Shown here piece after piece: positions 18,288-28,518 of a stretch of 64,000 nucleotides of DNA. The notes under the pieces are model-generated. The model worked only from the letters and a program-made list of their open reading frames with translations. It ran no database searches and was not told where the DNA came from. Made by a program: the position numbers and the translations under genes. Every line of letters begins with the position of its first letter. Positions within the stretch are counted from its first letter, which is position 1. Source of the DNA: Mycobacterium fragae (GTDB lineage: Bacteria > Actinomycetota > Actinomycetes > Mycobacteriales > Mycobacteriaceae). The stretch lies in the NCBI RefSeq assembly GCF_002102185.1, contig NZ_LQOW01000016.1:124001-188000 (forward strand). The letters run 5' to 3'.

Positions 18288-19790
18288 CTATCCACGCAGC
18301 GCCGCGACGATGTGTGGACGCGGCGGCGGTCCACCGTCCAACAAACCGATGACGGCGTTGATGTCGAGGTGCGCGTCCAATACGTCGGAAACTGCATCCA
18401 GTTGGGCGTCACGCCGCGCCGCGACGTCGACGTCGTCGGCCACCACAAAACCGTCCCGGCCGCCGGCGGCGGCGACGACGGTCAGCCACTGCCGGCGGAA
18501 ATCGTCGTTGTCGAACAGGCCGTGCCAATGGGTTCCGAATACCTGGCCGCGTCGATATCCCTGGACAGATCCGTCCATCCCGAACCATGCGGCCTCCAGG
18601 CAACGGGTCACGCGCCCGTGGTGGATCTCGTAACCCTTCAGTGGCCCCGGCGAGCGTCGCAGCACCTTCTCAGGGGCGAACTCGATGTCGACGTCCAGCA
18701 GCCCCAAGCCCTCGACGCGGCCCGATCGGCTTTCGACCGGGTCGTCAATTGAGCGGGACAGCATCTGAAAACCACCACAGATGCCCAGCACCGCTCGACC
18801 CGACGTGGCATGGGCGACGATGGTCCGGTCCAGGCCGCGGTCGCGCAGCCAGTGCAGGTCAGCGACGGTGGCCTTACTGCCCGGCACCACGATCACATCG
18901 ACGTCGGCCAGATCGGCGGGTTCGGAAACCCAGCGCACCAGCACGCCGGGTTCACACGCCAGCGCTTCGACATCGGTGGAGTTGGAGATGCGCGGCAGAC
19001 GCAATGCGCCGACCCGAAGCCATTGCGTGCCGCGCGGAGCCTGCGGGGCGCCCAGAACGCGGTGGGCCAACACCGAGACGGAATCTTCGGCGTCGAGCCA
19101 GAGATCGTCGAGGTAGGGCAGCACCCCGTAGGTAGGGCGGCCGGTGAGCGCGGCCAGTTGGCGCAGCCCGGGCTCCAACAGTGCACGGTCGCCGCGGAAT
19201 TTGTTCACGATGAACCCCGCGACGAGCGCCTGGTCTTCGGGCTCGAGCAGCGCGACTGTCCCGAACAAGTGAGCCAGCAACCCGCCGCGGTCGATGTCGC
19301 CGACCAGGATCACCGGCAGGTTTGCCGCCCTGGCCAGCCCCATGTTGGCCAAATCCGTTGCCCGCAAGTTTGTTTCGGCCGGCGATCCGGCCCCCTCGCA
19401 AATTACGGCGTCGAATTCCGCACGCAGACTTGATAATTCGTCGGCCACCACATCGAAGAGCCGATCGCGATGCGACCAGTAATCGGTCGCGGTGACCGAG
19501 TCGGCGACCCGTCCGCGGATCACCAGCTGCGACGTCGCATCGCTGCCGGGCTTGAGCAGAATCGGGTTGAACCGGATGCTGGGCTGCAGGCCGGCTGCCC
19601 GCGCCTGCATCGCTTGCGCGCGGCCGATCTCACCGCCCTCGACGGTGACCGCGGAGTTGTTCGACATGTTCTGCGCCTTGAACGGCGCGACCCGAATACC
19701 CTTGCGCGCAAGCAACCGGCACAGCCCCGCGACCACCACCGACTTGCCGGCCTCCGAGCTGGTGCCGGCGACCAGCAGCGCCCCGCTCAC
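18288..19790 (-). CDS. cobQ: Cobyric acid synthase
   Basis: Glutamine-dependent amidation of four carboxyl side chains of adenosylcobyrinic acid diamide. The 500 residues start [17 protein letters not shown] (P-loop of the dethiobiotin-synthetase-like domain), with KAQNMSNNS and [10 protein letters not shown]. The C-terminal amidotransferase domain has [10 protein letters not shown] and ends with [10 protein letters not shown]. In M. tuberculosis cobQ is in another locus near cobU; here it follows map. A 19-bp gap separates it from map. Confidence 0.96.
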   Translation of the reverse strand: MSGALLVAGTSSEAGKSVVVAGLCRLLARKGIRVAPFKAQNMSNNSAVTVEGGEIGRAQAMQARAAGLQPSIRFNPILLKPGSDATSQLVIRGRVADSVTATDYWSHRDRLFDVVADELSSLRAEFDAVICEGAGSPAETNLRATDLANMGLARAANLPVILVGDIDRGGLLAHLFGTVALLEPEDQALVAGFIVNKFRGDRALLEPGLRQLAALTGRPTYGVLPYLDDLWLDAEDSVSVLAHRVLGAPQAPRGTQWLRVGALRLPRISNSTDVEALACEPGVLVRWVSEPADLADVDVIVVPGSKATVADLHWLRDRGLDRTIVAHATSGRAVLGICGGFQMLSRSIDDPVESRSGRVEGLGLLDVDIEFAPEKVLRRSPGPLKGYEIHHGRVTRCLEAAWFGMDGSVQGYRRGQVFGTHWHGLFDNDDFRRQWLTVVAAAGGRDGFVVADDVDVAARRDAQLDAVSDVLDAHLDINAVIGLLDGGPPPRPHIVAALRG

Positions 19791-19809
19791 GTTGCTATGG
19801 CGGCGAAGG

Positions 19810-20667
19810 CTAGAGGCATGTCAGGATTTCGGCGCCGCTGTCGGTGACCAGCAGGGTGTGCTCGAACTGCGCCGTCCATTTGCGGTCCTTGGTGACCACC
19901 GTCCAGCCGTCGTCCCAGATCTCGTAGTCCAGCCCACCGAGGTTGATCATCGGCTCGATGGTGAACGTCATTCCGGGCTCGAGGATCGTGGTGACCGATG
20001 GTTGGTCGTAGTGCAACACCACCAGCCCGTTGTGAAACGTGGTGCCGATGCCGTGCCCGGTGAAGTCGCGAACGACGTTGTAGCCGAACCGGTTTGCATA
20101 CGACTCGATGACACGGCCGACGACCGACAACGACCGGCCCGGCTTGACGGCCTTGATCGCGCGCATCATCGCCTCACGGGTGCGCTCGACGAGCAGCCGG
20201 TGCTCTTGGGCGACGTCGCCGGCCAGAAACGTCGCGTTCGTGTCACCATGCACGCCGTCGATGTAGGCGGTGACGTCGATGTTGACGATGTCGCCGTCCT
20301 CGATCACCGTCGAGTCCGGGATGCCGTGGCAGATGACCTCGTTCAACGACGTGCAGCACGACTTGGGGAAACCCTTGTAGCCCAACGTCGACGGATAGGC
20401 GCCGTGGTCGACCATGTAGTCATGGGCGATGCGGTCCAGTTTGTCGGTGGTCACCCCGGGCGCGACCGCCTTGCCCGCCTCGGCCAGCGCGCCGGCAGCG
20501 ATCTTGCCGGCGACCCGCATCTTCTCGATCACCTCGGGTGTTTGCACCCACGGCTCGGTGCCCTCGCGTGCGGTCGCCTTGCCGACGTATTCCGGACGCG
20601 GGATTGACTTGGGCACCGGCAGCGTCGGGGACAGCACGCCGGGCGAGAGCGCGGTGCGAACAGGCAT
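19810..20667 (-). CDS. mapB: Methionine aminopeptidase type I
   Basis: Removes N-terminal methionine from nascent proteins. The 285 residues match Rv2861c in length. Metal ligands are visible in order: [17 protein letters not shown] (two Asp), GHGIGTTFH (His), and TIEPMIN and QFEHTLLV (two Glu). The N-terminal ~40-residue extension with IPRPEYV is the class Ic SH3-binding-like linker seen in mycobacteria. The ATG at 20667 starts [10 protein letters not shown]. Confidence 0.96.
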   Translation of the reverse strand: MPVRTALSPGVLSPTLPVPKSIPRPEYVGKATAREGTEPWVQTPEVIEKMRVAGKIAAGALAEAGKAVAPGVTTDKLDRIAHDYMVDHGAYPSTLGYKGFPKSCCTSLNEVICHGIPDSTVIEDGDIVNIDVTAYIDGVHGDTNATFLAGDVAQEHRLLVERTREAMMRAIKAVKPGRSLSVVGRVIESYANRFGYNVVRDFTGHGIGTTFHNGLVVLHYDQPSVTTILEPGMTFTIEPMINLGGLDYEIWDDGWTVVTKDRKWTAQFEHTLLVTDSGAEILTCL

Positions 20668-20687
20668 GTGGCCAGGGTACTGGGGGT

Positions 20688-21263
20688 TCAGCGCCGATGT
20701 AGCAACGAGCGTCGGGGCCCGCGGATGACAACGGAGCCGCACACCACCCGGCCGGTCAACACCACATGCGGGGTGCCCTCGGCGGGTGCGTCCTTCCGGC
20801 GGTCGCTGGCACTGCCGACGTAAACCTCGACATCGTCGATCGATGCGCTGGCGCCGTCGGGCAAGCGGATCTCCACTCCACCGAACTTCATGTCGAGCTC
20901 GACGACGACCACCGGTCCCGCGAAGCGGGCCCTCACCAGGTCCAGTTCGACCGATCCCATCCGGCGCACCAGCGCCAGCCGGGTCGGCACAGTCCATTCG
21001 CCGTGCCGCTTGAGCGAACCGGCCCAGCCGCGCAGCTCGACCCGGTCAGCGGCCGAGGTGACGATCGCCCCTGGGCCGGGCAGATCACCGACCAGGCTGT
21101 CCAGCTCGGTGCGTGTCCGGGCGTACGACACATGCGATGAGCGTTCCTCGAACTCGCTGATGTCGATCAGCCCGAGCGCGACCGCATTGTGCAGTCGGCG
21201 CAGTGTGCCGTTGCGGTCTGCATCCGAAACCCGCAGCTCGGTCAGTTCGTCTGGGCGCGTCAT
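20688..21263 (-). CDS. DUF1707 domain protein
   Basis: A 191-residue protein with the N-terminal DUF1707 domain ([32 protein letters not shown]) and a C-terminal beta-rich segment resembling the LiaF/cell-wall-response domain ([17 protein letters not shown]). No membrane segment is seen. The role is unknown; related proteins are linked to envelope stress. It sits 20 bp upstream of map on the same strand and 29 bp downstream of the PBP gene. Confidence 0.8.
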   Translation of the reverse strand: MTRPDELTELRVSDADRNGTLRRLHNAVALGLIDISEFEERSSHVSYARTRTELDSLVGDLPGPGAIVTSAADRVELRGWAGSLKRHGEWTVPTRLALVRRMGSVELDLVRARFAGPVVVVELDMKFGGVEIRLPDGASASIDDVEVYVGSASDRRKDAPAEGTPHVVLTGRVVCGSVVIRGPRRSLLHRR

Positions 21264-21292
21264 AGCTGTACCAATCTACCGCCATCAGCGAA

Positions 21293-23095
21293 TCACGCCA
21301 GGTAGTCGGCCGGCAGCTCGTCGAGCATCCGCTTGGTCATCCGCACCGCGTATTCCGAACTGCCGCCCCCGACGATCAGCGCCGCGAACGCCATGTCACC
21401 GCGATAGCCGGCGAACCAGGAATGCGAGCCGCCGGGGAATTCGGCTTCACCCGTCTTCCCGAACACCGCGCCGCAATCTGCGATGTCCTTGCCGGTGCCA
21501 TTGGTCACCACCAGCCGCATCATCGGACGCAGACCGTCGAGCATTTTCTCGCTGATCGGCGTGGTATCGCCGGTGACCGTCGTCGGGCGTCCCTCGATCA
21601 GCTTCGGCACCGGGGTCTTCCCGGCGGCGACGGTGGCCGCGACCAAGGCCATGCCGAACGGGCTGGCCACCACCTTGCCCTGCCCGAATCCGTCTTCGGT
21701 GCGCTCGGCCAGATTGACCGTCGGCGGGACAGAACCGGTCACTGTGGCGATTCCGTCGACCTGATAGTCCAGCCCGATCCCGTAGCGGGCGGCGGCCTGG
21801 GTCAGCCCGCGGGGCGGCATCCGGCTTGCCAGTTCGGCGAACGTGGTGTTGCACGAACTGGCGAACGCCCGCGACATCGGCACCACGCCCAAATCGAAGC
21901 CGCCGTAGTTGGGAATGGTGCGATGTCCGATGTCCACCTGTCCGGGGCAGCCCAACAGCGTGTTCGGGTTGGCCATGTCGCGCTCGAGCACCGCGCCGGC
22001 GGTGATCATCTTGAACGTCGACCCCGGCGGGTAGAGGCCGGTGGTGGCGATCGGGCCCGCGGCATCGGCGGCGGCATTCTGGGCGACGGCGAGAATCTCG
22101 CCGGTCGACGGTTTGATCGCCACGATCATCGCCTGCCGGCCCTGCCCGTCGACGGCGTGCTGGGCGGCGTTCTGCACGGCCCGGTCCAGGCTGATCGAGA
22201 TCGACGGCGCCGGTGACGGTTCCACCTCGTGCAGCACCGCGACGTCGACGCCGTTCTGGTTGACGCTGACCACCCGCCAACCGGCCTGCCCGTCGAGTTG
22301 GTCGATGACGGCCTTCTTCACCTGGCTGATCAGGGCCGGCGCGAACTTGTCGTCGGTCGGCAGCAGTTCGGCCTGCGGGGTGATCACCACGCCGGGCAGG
22401 TTGCCGATCGCCGGGGCGACGTTGTTGTTGTCGTCTGTGCGCAGCGTGATCAGATCCAACGGTTTGGCCGACGAGCTTGCCTCTTCGGCAAGCCGCTGCG
22501 GGTCGTTGAAAGTGTCGTCGAACGGTCGCAGCGCGTCGACCACCGCGCGGGCCGTCGTGATCAGATACCCGCCTGCGCGCGAGGCGTCCAGCGTGTAGTG
22601 GTACAGGTAGCCGGGAGCCAGCACGTCGCTGCCGCCGAGTTCGTTGACGGCGGCGCGCCGCGGCGGGTCGGCCCGCAGCGCGAACGTCTGATGCTCACCC
22701 AGCCGCGGATGTAGCCCGGTGGTGGTCCAACGGACTTGCCAGCGGCCCTCGTCTCGGGCCATCTTCAGCTGACCGTCGTAGGTCCAGGTCCGCTTCTTCG
22801 GCAAGTGCCATGTGAAGCGGTATGCCACCGTGCCGGTGTCCTCGGTGTACTTCGTGCCGAGAATCTGTGCGTCCAAGTGGTTGGCCTGCAGCCCGGCCCA
22901 TGCGGCGTTGAGGGCTTCACGCGCGTCGCTGGGGTCGTCGCTGAACTCAGCGGCCGCCGCCGTGTCGCCCGTGGACAACGCCGCGAAGAACCGCTCGGCG
23001 ACCGGCGCTGGACCGTCCGGACGCGGCGTGCACGCCGACACGGCCGCAAGCATCGCGAGACATGCCACTGATACCCATGTGGTTTTAGTTGCCAT
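21293..23095 (-). CDS. Penicillin-binding lipoprotein (Rv2864c-like)
   Basis: A class B-type transpeptidase acting on peptidoglycan outside the membrane, 600 residues. The signal peptide ends in the lipobox AVSAC (Cys22). An NTF2-like MecA-N domain follows, then the dimerisation region and the transpeptidase domain with all three motifs: PPGSTFK (catalytic Ser), SSCN and FGKTG. It is possibly the main carbapenem-sensitive PBP-lipoprotein as known for the family. An inverted repeat separates it from the upstream GNAT gene. Confidence 0.95.
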   Translation of the reverse strand: MATKTTWVSVACLAMLAAVSACTPRPDGPAPVAERFFAALSTGDTAAAAEFSDDPSDAREALNAAWAGLQANHLDAQILGTKYTEDTGTVAYRFTWHLPKKRTWTYDGQLKMARDEGRWQVRWTTTGLHPRLGEHQTFALRADPPRRAAVNELGGSDVLAPGYLYHYTLDASRAGGYLITTARAVVDALRPFDDTFNDPQRLAEEASSSAKPLDLITLRTDDNNNVAPAIGNLPGVVITPQAELLPTDDKFAPALISQVKKAVIDQLDGQAGWRVVSVNQNGVDVAVLHEVEPSPAPSISISLDRAVQNAAQHAVDGQGRQAMIVAIKPSTGEILAVAQNAAADAAGPIATTGLYPPGSTFKMITAGAVLERDMANPNTLLGCPGQVDIGHRTIPNYGGFDLGVVPMSRAFASSCNTTFAELASRMPPRGLTQAAARYGIGLDYQVDGIATVTGSVPPTVNLAERTEDGFGQGKVVASPFGMALVAATVAAGKTPVPKLIEGRPTTVTGDTTPISEKMLDGLRPMMRLVVTNGTGKDIADCGAVFGKTGEAEFPGGSHSWFAGYRGDMAFAALIVGGGSSEYAVRMTKRMLDELPADYLA

Positions 23096-23127
23096 TGTGG
23101 CTGATGTTACGCGGGGTGTGCGGCGAA

Positions 23128-23176
23128 ACTTAAACGTCTGCGACCCGGCCCGGCGTGTCGTCGCAGACGTTTAAGT
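23128..23176. terminator. Perfect 17-bp stem-loop between GNAT and PBP genes
   Basis: Arms at 23128-23144 and 23160-23176 are exact reverse complements (ACTTAAACGTCTGCGAC and its complement) around a 15-nt loop. It lies in the 104-bp gap between two same-strand genes. A GUUU follows the stem in the minus-strand transcript, which would weakly fit an intrinsic terminator. The CGTCTGCG core resembles hairpins found between many mycobacterial genes. Confidence 0.7.
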
Positions 23177-23199
23177 GTCGCGCCAGCGAGCCGCCAAAG

Positions 23200-24054
23200 T
23201 CAGTCGAGCAGGACGGTCGCGAAGGTGCCGATTTCGACGAAGCCGACCCGCGCGTAGGCGGCGCGCGCCACCGCGTTGAAGTCGTTCACGTACAGGCTGG
23301 CGATGCGCCCGGTGCCGACGATCACCGCCGCCAGCGTCGCGGTGCCGGCGGTCCCCAGCCCGTGACCGCGCCAATCCGGGTGCACCCATACCCCTTGGAT
23401 CTGGCCGACCGCGGGCGACTGCGACCCGACCTCGGCCTTGAACACGACCTCGCCGCGCTCGAAGCGGGCCCAAGCCCGGCCGGCCGCGATCAAGCTGGCC
23501 ACCCGACGCCGGTAGCCGCGGCCGCCGTCGCCGAGCCGTGGATCCACGCCCACCTCGCCGATGAACATGTCGATCGCAGCCACCAGGTAGGTGTCGAGCT
23601 CGTCGGGCCGCACCTGTCGCACACCGGTGTCGATCGCGCAGGTCGGCATCGAGCTCAGCGCCATCAACGGCTGGCGGTCACGTACGTCCCGCGCCGGGCC
23701 CCAGGCCGGCTCCAGCCGCTGCCACATCGGCATCACCAGCTCGGCCCGGCCGACCAATGACGAACATCGCCGCGAGGCGCTCATCGCCGCATCGGCGAAC
23801 GCATTCAAGTCCGCCCGCCCGCCGCGCAGCGGTATCAGGTTGGCGCCGGCGTAGCACAGCGACTCCCGGGGACCGCGCCGGGTCCACAACTCCCCACCGA
23901 TCGAATTGGGCTCGATGCCGTGATCGGCGACCCGCGCGGCGACCATGCATGACCCAACCGGATCGTCGTCGAAGACGCGCCGCACGGCGGCGGCGTCGCG
24001 CACCACCGACACCCGTCGCTCGTTGACCAAGCGCTGGATGGGCGGAGCCGACAT
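23200..24054 (-). CDS. GNAT acetyltransferase with N-terminal DUF4081 (Rv2867c-like)
   Basis: A 284-residue two-domain protein. The N-terminal ~130 residues correspond to DUF4081, with LCYAGANLIPLRGG. The C-terminal GNAT domain has IQGVWVHPDWRGHGLGTAGTATL for acetyl-CoA binding and a YVNDFNAVARAAYARVGF strand. The substrate is unknown. Conserved gene order with ispG-rip1-dxr suggests shared expression with isoprenoid and cell-envelope genes. Confidence 0.88.
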   Translation of the reverse strand: MSAPPIQRLVNERRVSVVRDAAAVRRVFDDDPVGSCMVAARVADHGIEPNSIGGELWTRRGPRESLCYAGANLIPLRGGRADLNAFADAAMSASRRCSSLVGRAELVMPMWQRLEPAWGPARDVRDRQPLMALSSMPTCAIDTGVRQVRPDELDTYLVAAIDMFIGEVGVDPRLGDGGRGYRRRVASLIAAGRAWARFERGEVVFKAEVGSQSPAVGQIQGVWVHPDWRGHGLGTAGTATLAAVIVGTGRIASLYVNDFNAVARAAYARVGFVEIGTFATVLLD

Positions 24055-24089
24055 AGTGATTCTTTCCTTGGCGGCCTGACTCGGCCCTA

Positions 24090-25259
24090 TCAGCTTACGG
24101 TCACAACCGGGGAACCGCTCGCAGAAGCGCCCTCACCCTGCTCGCCGGCCAACCGCATGGCCTCTTCGATCAGTGTCTCGACGATCTGCGCTTCGGGCAC
24201 GGTCTTGATCACTTCGCCGCGAACGAAGATCTGCCCTTTGCCGTTGCCCGACGCCACTCCGAGGTCCGCCTCGCGCGCCTCGCCCGGGCCGTTGACGACG
24301 CAGCCCATCACGGCCACCCGCAGCGGTACGTCGAGTCCCTCCAGACCGGCGGTGACCTCGTTGGCCAACGTGTAGACGTCGACCTGCGCGCGACCGCACG
24401 ACGGGCAGGACACGATCTCTAGCGATCGCGGCCGCAGGTTCAGCGACTCCAGGATCTGGTTTCCGACCTTGACTTCCTCCACCGGCGGCGCCGACAACGA
24501 CACCCGGATGGTGTCGCCGATGCCCTTGCTCAGCAACGCGCCGAACGCGACCGCCGATTTGATGGTGCCCTGAAAGGCCGGGCCGGCCTCGGTGACACCG
24601 AGGTGCAGCGGGTAGTCGCATTGGGCGGCCAGCAGCTCATAGGCCTGAACCATCACCACCGGGTCGGTGTGTTTGACGCTGATCTTGATGTCGCCGAAGC
24701 CGTGCTCCTCGAACAACGACGCCTCCCAGAGCGCCGATTCGACCAGCGCCTCGGGAGTTGCCTTGCCGTGCTTGGCCATGATCCGTTTGTCCAGCGAGCC
24801 GGCGTTGACGCCGATGCGGATCGGGATTCCGGCGGCGCCCGCGGCCTTGGCCACCTCTTTGACCCGGCCGTCGAATTCCTTGATGTTGCCGGGGTTTACC
24901 CGCACCGCGGCGCAGCCGGCGTCGATCGCGGCGAAGATGTACTTCGGCTGGAAGTGGATGTCGGCGATCACCGGAATCTGGCTGTGCCGGACGATCTCGG
25001 CCAGCGCGTCGGCGTCTTCCTGCCGCGGGCAGGCCACCCGGACGATGTCGCATCCGGTGGCGGTCAGCTCGGCGATCTGTTGCAAGGTCGCGTTGATGTC
25101 GTGCGTCTTGGTGATGCACATCGACTGCACCGAAATCGGGTAATCGCTGCCCACCCCGACGTTGCGGACCATCAGCTGACGCGTCTTGCGCCGCGGCGCC
25201 AAGGTCGGCTCGGGCGATGCCGGCATTCCTAAGCCAATTTTCTGGCCGGCGGCCATCAT
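24090..25259 (-). CDS. ispG: 4-hydroxy-3-methylbut-2-enyl diphosphate synthase
   Basis: The penultimate step of the MEP isoprenoid pathway; a [4Fe-4S] enzyme converting MEcPP to HMBPP. The 389 residues contain the TIM-barrel start [31 protein letters not shown], and the cluster cysteines in VSCPSCGR and [11 protein letters not shown]. The catalytic Glu is expected in the last segment. It lies 5 bp after rip1 and upstream of the GNAT gene. Gene order dxr-rip1-ispG is the standard mycobacterial MEP cluster. Confidence 0.97.
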   Translation of the reverse strand: MMAAGQKIGLGMPASPEPTLAPRRKTRQLMVRNVGVGSDYPISVQSMCITKTHDINATLQQIAELTATGCDIVRVACPRQEDADALAEIVRHSQIPVIADIHFQPKYIFAAIDAGCAAVRVNPGNIKEFDGRVKEVAKAAGAAGIPIRIGVNAGSLDKRIMAKHGKATPEALVESALWEASLFEEHGFGDIKISVKHTDPVVMVQAYELLAAQCDYPLHLGVTEAGPAFQGTIKSAVAFGALLSKGIGDTIRVSLSAPPVEEVKVGNQILESLNLRPRSLEIVSCPSCGRAQVDVYTLANEVTAGLEGLDVPLRVAVMGCVVNGPGEAREADLGVASGNGKGQIFVRGEVIKTVPEAQIVETLIEEAMRLAGEQGEGASASGSPVVTVS

Positions 25260-25264
25260 CTCTC

Positions 25265-26473
25265 CTACTGGAACAGCCTGATCGGGTTGACCACGTCGGC
25301 GGTGACGGTCAACAGCATGTAGCCGACCAACAACACCAAGACTACGTAGGTTGCTGGCATCAGCTTGAGATAGTTGACCGGCGCGGCCGCGACCATGCCG
25401 CGCGCCGACCGGATCATGTTGCGGATCTTCTCGTACACAGCGATCGCGATGTGCCCGCCGTCGAACGGCAGCAGCGGCACCAGGTTGATGGTGCCCAGGA
25501 TGAAATTCAGCTGGGCCAGGAAGAACCAGAACGCCACCCAGAGTCCGTGGTTGACGGTGTCACCACCGATGATGCTGGCGCCGACCACACTGATCGGTGT
25601 CTCCGGGTCACGCTGCCCGCCGCCGATGGCGTGCACCAGCGCGCCGACTTTCGTCGGGATGGCGGCCAGTGACTTGCCGAGCAACACCGACAGGTCGCCG
25701 GTGAAGGCGAACGTGGCCGGGACCGCGGTGACGACGTTGTATTGGGTCGGCGCGGGAGGCGGGGCGGCCGCCACTCCGATCTTGCCGACGGTGGACGGCG
25801 CCTTGCCGCCGTCGCTGACCTGTATCTGCACGACGTCGACGTACACGGTCATCTTGCTGCCGTCGCGTTCGATGACGATCGGAACCGTGCCGTGCTGCCG
25901 GCGGATCGCGGTGGCCATCTCGGTGAAGTCGGCCACCGGGGTGTCACCGACCTTGAGCACAACGTCACCGGGCCTGATTCCGGCGGCCGCCGCCGGCCCC
26001 TTGGCGGGGCCGATGCATGGACCGGACTGCCCTTTGGCGGTTTCCGGTGTGACACAAGCGGTTTGACCGACGACCGCACGAGTGTCGGGGTTCAGATTCG
26101 GCAGCCCCCAGATCACCGCGATCGCATAGATCAGCGCCAGGCCGACGATAAAGTTCATGCCCGGCCCGGCGAACAGCACCGCAGCGCGCTTCCAGGTCTT
26201 CTGCTTGTACATGGCGCGGTCGCGTTCGTCGGGGCTGAGTTCCTCCACCGACGTCATGCCGGCGATGTCGCAGAAGCCGCCGGCCGGGATCGCCTTCACG
26301 CCGTACTCGATCTCGCCCCGCCGCGTCGACCACAACGTCGGGCCGAAGCCCACGAAGTAGCGCCGGACCTTCATGCCGGTGGCGCGCGCGGCCCACATGT
26401 GCCCGCACTCGTGCATCGCCACGGAGATCAGGATGAGCAGTGCGAACAGCACGATGCCGATCACGAACTTCAT
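25265..26473 (-). CDS. rip1: Site-2 intramembrane metalloprotease Rip1
   Basis: Zinc protease that cleaves anti-sigma factors and other membrane proteins within the bilayer (Rv2869c family), 402 residues. The zinc motif HECGH lies in the first membrane segment ([15 protein letters not shown]). A PDZ domain follows in the middle ([16 protein letters not shown]), and the third ligand motif PLLPFDGGH is near the C-terminus. The ATG overlaps the dxr stop by 4 nt. Confidence 0.96.
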   Translation of the reverse strand: MKFVIGIVLFALLILISVAMHECGHMWAARATGMKVRRYFVGFGPTLWSTRRGEIEYGVKAIPAGGFCDIAGMTSVEELSPDERDRAMYKQKTWKRAAVLFAGPGMNFIVGLALIYAIAVIWGLPNLNPDTRAVVGQTACVTPETAKGQSGPCIGPAKGPAAAAGIRPGDVVLKVGDTPVADFTEMATAIRRQHGTVPIVIERDGSKMTVYVDVVQIQVSDGGKAPSTVGKIGVAAAPPPAPTQYNVVTAVPATFAFTGDLSVLLGKSLAAIPTKVGALVHAIGGGQRDPETPISVVGASIIGGDTVNHGLWVAFWFFLAQLNFILGTINLVPLLPFDGGHIAIAVYEKIRNMIRSARGMVAAAPVNYLKLMPATYVVLVLLVGYMLLTVTADVVNPIRLFQ

Positions 26474-27651
26474 CGGGTGGGTAGAACCTCCTGTGTGGCT
26501 CGCCCGATGCCGCGCCTTGCCTTATCACGGGCCCAGCGCTGCGCGTCGAGTACGTCATCCACGGTAGCGGGTTCAGCGCTCCACTGGTCGGCGGCGCTCA
26601 GCACCTCGGCGATCGTGCGCACAATTGCCGGGAACCCAATCCGGCCCGTGAGGAACGCCTCTGCTGCTTCTTCGTTGGCGGCGTTGTAGATCGCGGTCAT
26701 GCAGCCGCCCGTCTCGCCGGCCTGTCGGGCCAGTTCGACCGCCGGGAAAACCCGGGTGTCCAGCGGCTCGAACTCCCAGCTCGAGGCGGTGGCGAAATCG
26801 CACGCGGCGGCGGCGCCGGGCACCCGGGCCGGCCAGCCCAGGGCCAGCGAGATCGGCAGCTTCATGTCCGGCGGGCTGGCCTGCGCGATCGTCGAGCCGT
26901 CGGTGAACGTGACCATCGAATGAACGATCGACTGCGGATGCACCACCACGTCGATGCGCGGGTAGGGGATGCCGAACAGCAGATGCGTTTCGATGAGTTC
27001 GAGCCCCTTGTTGACCAGCGACGCCGAGTTCAAGGTGTTCATCGGCCCCATCGACCAGGTCGGGTGCACGCCGGCCTGTTCGGGGGTGACGTGCTCGAGT
27101 TCGGCTGCGGACCAGCCGCGGAACGGCCCACCGGAGGCTGTCAGCACCAGCTTGGCGACTTCGTCGGCGGTGCCGCCGCGCAGGCATTGCGCCAGCGCGG
27201 AGTGCTCGGAGTCGACGGGCACGATCTGGCCGGGCTTGGCCGCCCTGAGCACCAGCGGACCGCCGGCGATCAGCGATTCCTTGTTCGCCAGGGCCAGCCG
27301 CGCGCCGGTGGCCAGCGCGGCGAGTGTCGGCTGCAGCCCGCGCGCGCCGACCAGCGCGTTGAGCACGACGTCGGCCTCGGTGTTCTCGACCAGCCGGGTG
27401 ACGGCGTCGGGTCCGCGGTAGGTGACGTCCCCGATGGCCTGCGCCGCGTCCTCGTCGGTGACGGCGACGTTCGTCACTCCTGTCGCGGCCCGTTGGGCGG
27501 CCAGCAGGTCGGGGTGTGCGCCGCCGGCGGCCAGCCCGACCAGCTCGAATCGATCGGGGTTGGCGGCGATGACCTCCAGCGCCTGGGTGCCGATGGAGCC
27601 CGTACTGCCCAGCACCAGGACTTTGCGGCAGTGCTCACCAGGGTCGGTCAC
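26470..27651 (-). CDS. dxr: 1-deoxy-D-xylulose 5-phosphate reductoisomerase
   Basis: NADPH-dependent second step of the MEP pathway, target of fosmidomycin. It has the NADPH-binding [28 protein letters not shown], the metal/substrate region VDSEHSAL and [10 protein letters not shown], and [17 protein letters not shown]. The GTG at 27651 gives 393 residues starting (M)TDPGEHCRK; upstream extension is not conserved in character. It is first in the dxr-rip1-ispG series and divergent from the mpt83-like gene with 119 bp between. Confidence 0.96.
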   Translation of the reverse strand: MTDPGEHCRKVLVLGSTGSIGTQALEVIAANPDRFELVGLAAGGAHPDLLAAQRAATGVTNVAVTDEDAAQAIGDVTYRGPDAVTRLVENTEADVVLNALVGARGLQPTLAALATGARLALANKESLIAGGPLVLRAAKPGQIVPVDSEHSALAQCLRGGTADEVAKLVLTASGGPFRGWSAAELEHVTPEQAGVHPTWSMGPMNTLNSASLVNKGLELIETHLLFGIPYPRIDVVVHPQSIVHSMVTFTDGSTIAQASPPDMKLPISLALGWPARVPGAAAACDFATASSWEFEPLDTRVFPAVELARQAGETGGCMTAIYNAANEEAAEAFLTGRIGFPAIVRTIAEVLSAADQWSAEPATVDDVLDAQRWARDKARRGIGRATQEVLPTR

Positions 27652-27685
27652 CCACCTATTGTGCCGCGTCTCGACCGCCCCGGTC

Positions 27686-27712
27686 CCATCCGACGGCGCC
27701 GCCACTCCGAAT
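27686..27712 (+). promoter_or_regulatory. Candidate SigK-type promoter of the mpt83-like gene
   Basis: CCATCC at 27686-27691 and CGAAT at 27708-27712, spaced by 16 nt, lie 58 bp before the ATG of the mpt83-like gene. CCATCC is the -35 known for SigK promoters of mpt70/mpt83 in the M. tuberculosis complex; my recollection of the -10 is less certain. Whether this genome has sigK is not visible. Confidence 0.4.
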
Positions 27713-27770
27713 CCTCGGTGTCCCGAAAGCGACGGCAGGTGACCGTCAGGAACCAAGGAGTGAATCGCAG

Positions 27771-28427
27771 ATGATTACCGTTCAGCCCAAGACCCTCGGG
27801 GTCGCGAGCCTTGCAGCGCTGGCGATCGTGGGCTTCTCGGCGTGCTCAAGCAGCAAATCCGAGCCCGCGAACACCACCAGCGCACGTCCGGCGACCAGCA
27901 TGATGGCCCCGGCGCCGACGGCGGACCCGGCCGCAGATTTGATCGGATCGGGGTGTGCGGGTTACGCCGCGCAGCATCCCAGCGGGCCGGCGTCGGTCAC
28001 CGGGATGGCGCAGGACCCGGTCGCGACGGCCGCGTCCAACAACCCGATGCTGAGCACTTTGACCGCGGCGCTATCCGGCAAGTTGAACCCGAATGTCAAC
28101 CTGGTCGACACCCTCAACAGCGGCCAGTACACGGTGTTCGCGCCCACCAACGCGGCCTTCGACAAGCTGCCGGGTTCGACGATCGACGAACTCAAGACCA
28201 ACGCCGACATGCTGAAAAGCATCCTGACCTACCACGTGGTGCAAGGTCAGCTGAGCCCGGCGAAGGTCGATGGCATGCACAAGACGCTGCAGGGCGCCAG
28301 CGTGACGGTGCGGGGCCAGGGAAACGACCTCAAGGTCAATGACGCCGGCCTGGTCTGCGGTGGGGTGCACACCGCCAACGCGACGGTGTACATGATCGAC
28401 ACCGTGTTGAACCCGCCGAGCCAGTGA
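27771..28427 (+). CDS. mpt83: Fasciclin-domain surface lipoprotein (MPT83-like)
   Basis: A 218-residue lipoprotein: signal peptide with lipobox VGFSAC, a Ser/Thr/Pro-rich linker, then one FAS1 domain ([25 protein letters not shown] ... [10 protein letters not shown] ... [14 protein letters not shown]). FAS1 proteins are adhesive; MPT83 is an immunodominant cell-surface antigen. AAGGAG precedes the ATG by 10 nt. It is followed by a strong terminator and dipZ. No second FAS1 gene (mpt70) follows dipZ here. Confidence 0.9.
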   Translation: MITVQPKTLGVASLAALAIVGFSACSSSKSEPANTTSARPATSMMAPAPTADPAADLIGSGCAGYAAQHPSGPASVTGMAQDPVATAASNNPMLSTLTAALSGKLNPNVNLVDTLNSGQYTVFAPTNAAFDKLPGSTIDELKTNADMLKSILTYHVVQGQLSPAKVDGMHKTLQGASVTVRGQGNDLKVNDAGLVCGGVHTANATVYMIDTVLNPPSQ

Positions 28428-28444
28428 CAGTTTCAGCATCGCCC

Positions 28445-28483
28445 CCAGACAAGGCAGCCCGGTACGCCGGCTGCCTTGTCTGG
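28445..28483 (+). terminator. Strong intrinsic-type stem-loop after the mpt83-like gene
   Basis: A perfect 15-bp stem (28445-28459 with 28469-28483, arm CCAGACAAGGCAGCC) with a 9-nt loop starts 17 bp after the stop codon. Only a short TT follows, which is typical of mycobacterial terminators. It should separate transcription of the mpt83-like gene from dipZ. Confidence 0.8.
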
Positions 28484-28518
28484 TTCACGGCACCCACCCA
28501 AAGGCACCGCGGCGGCGA

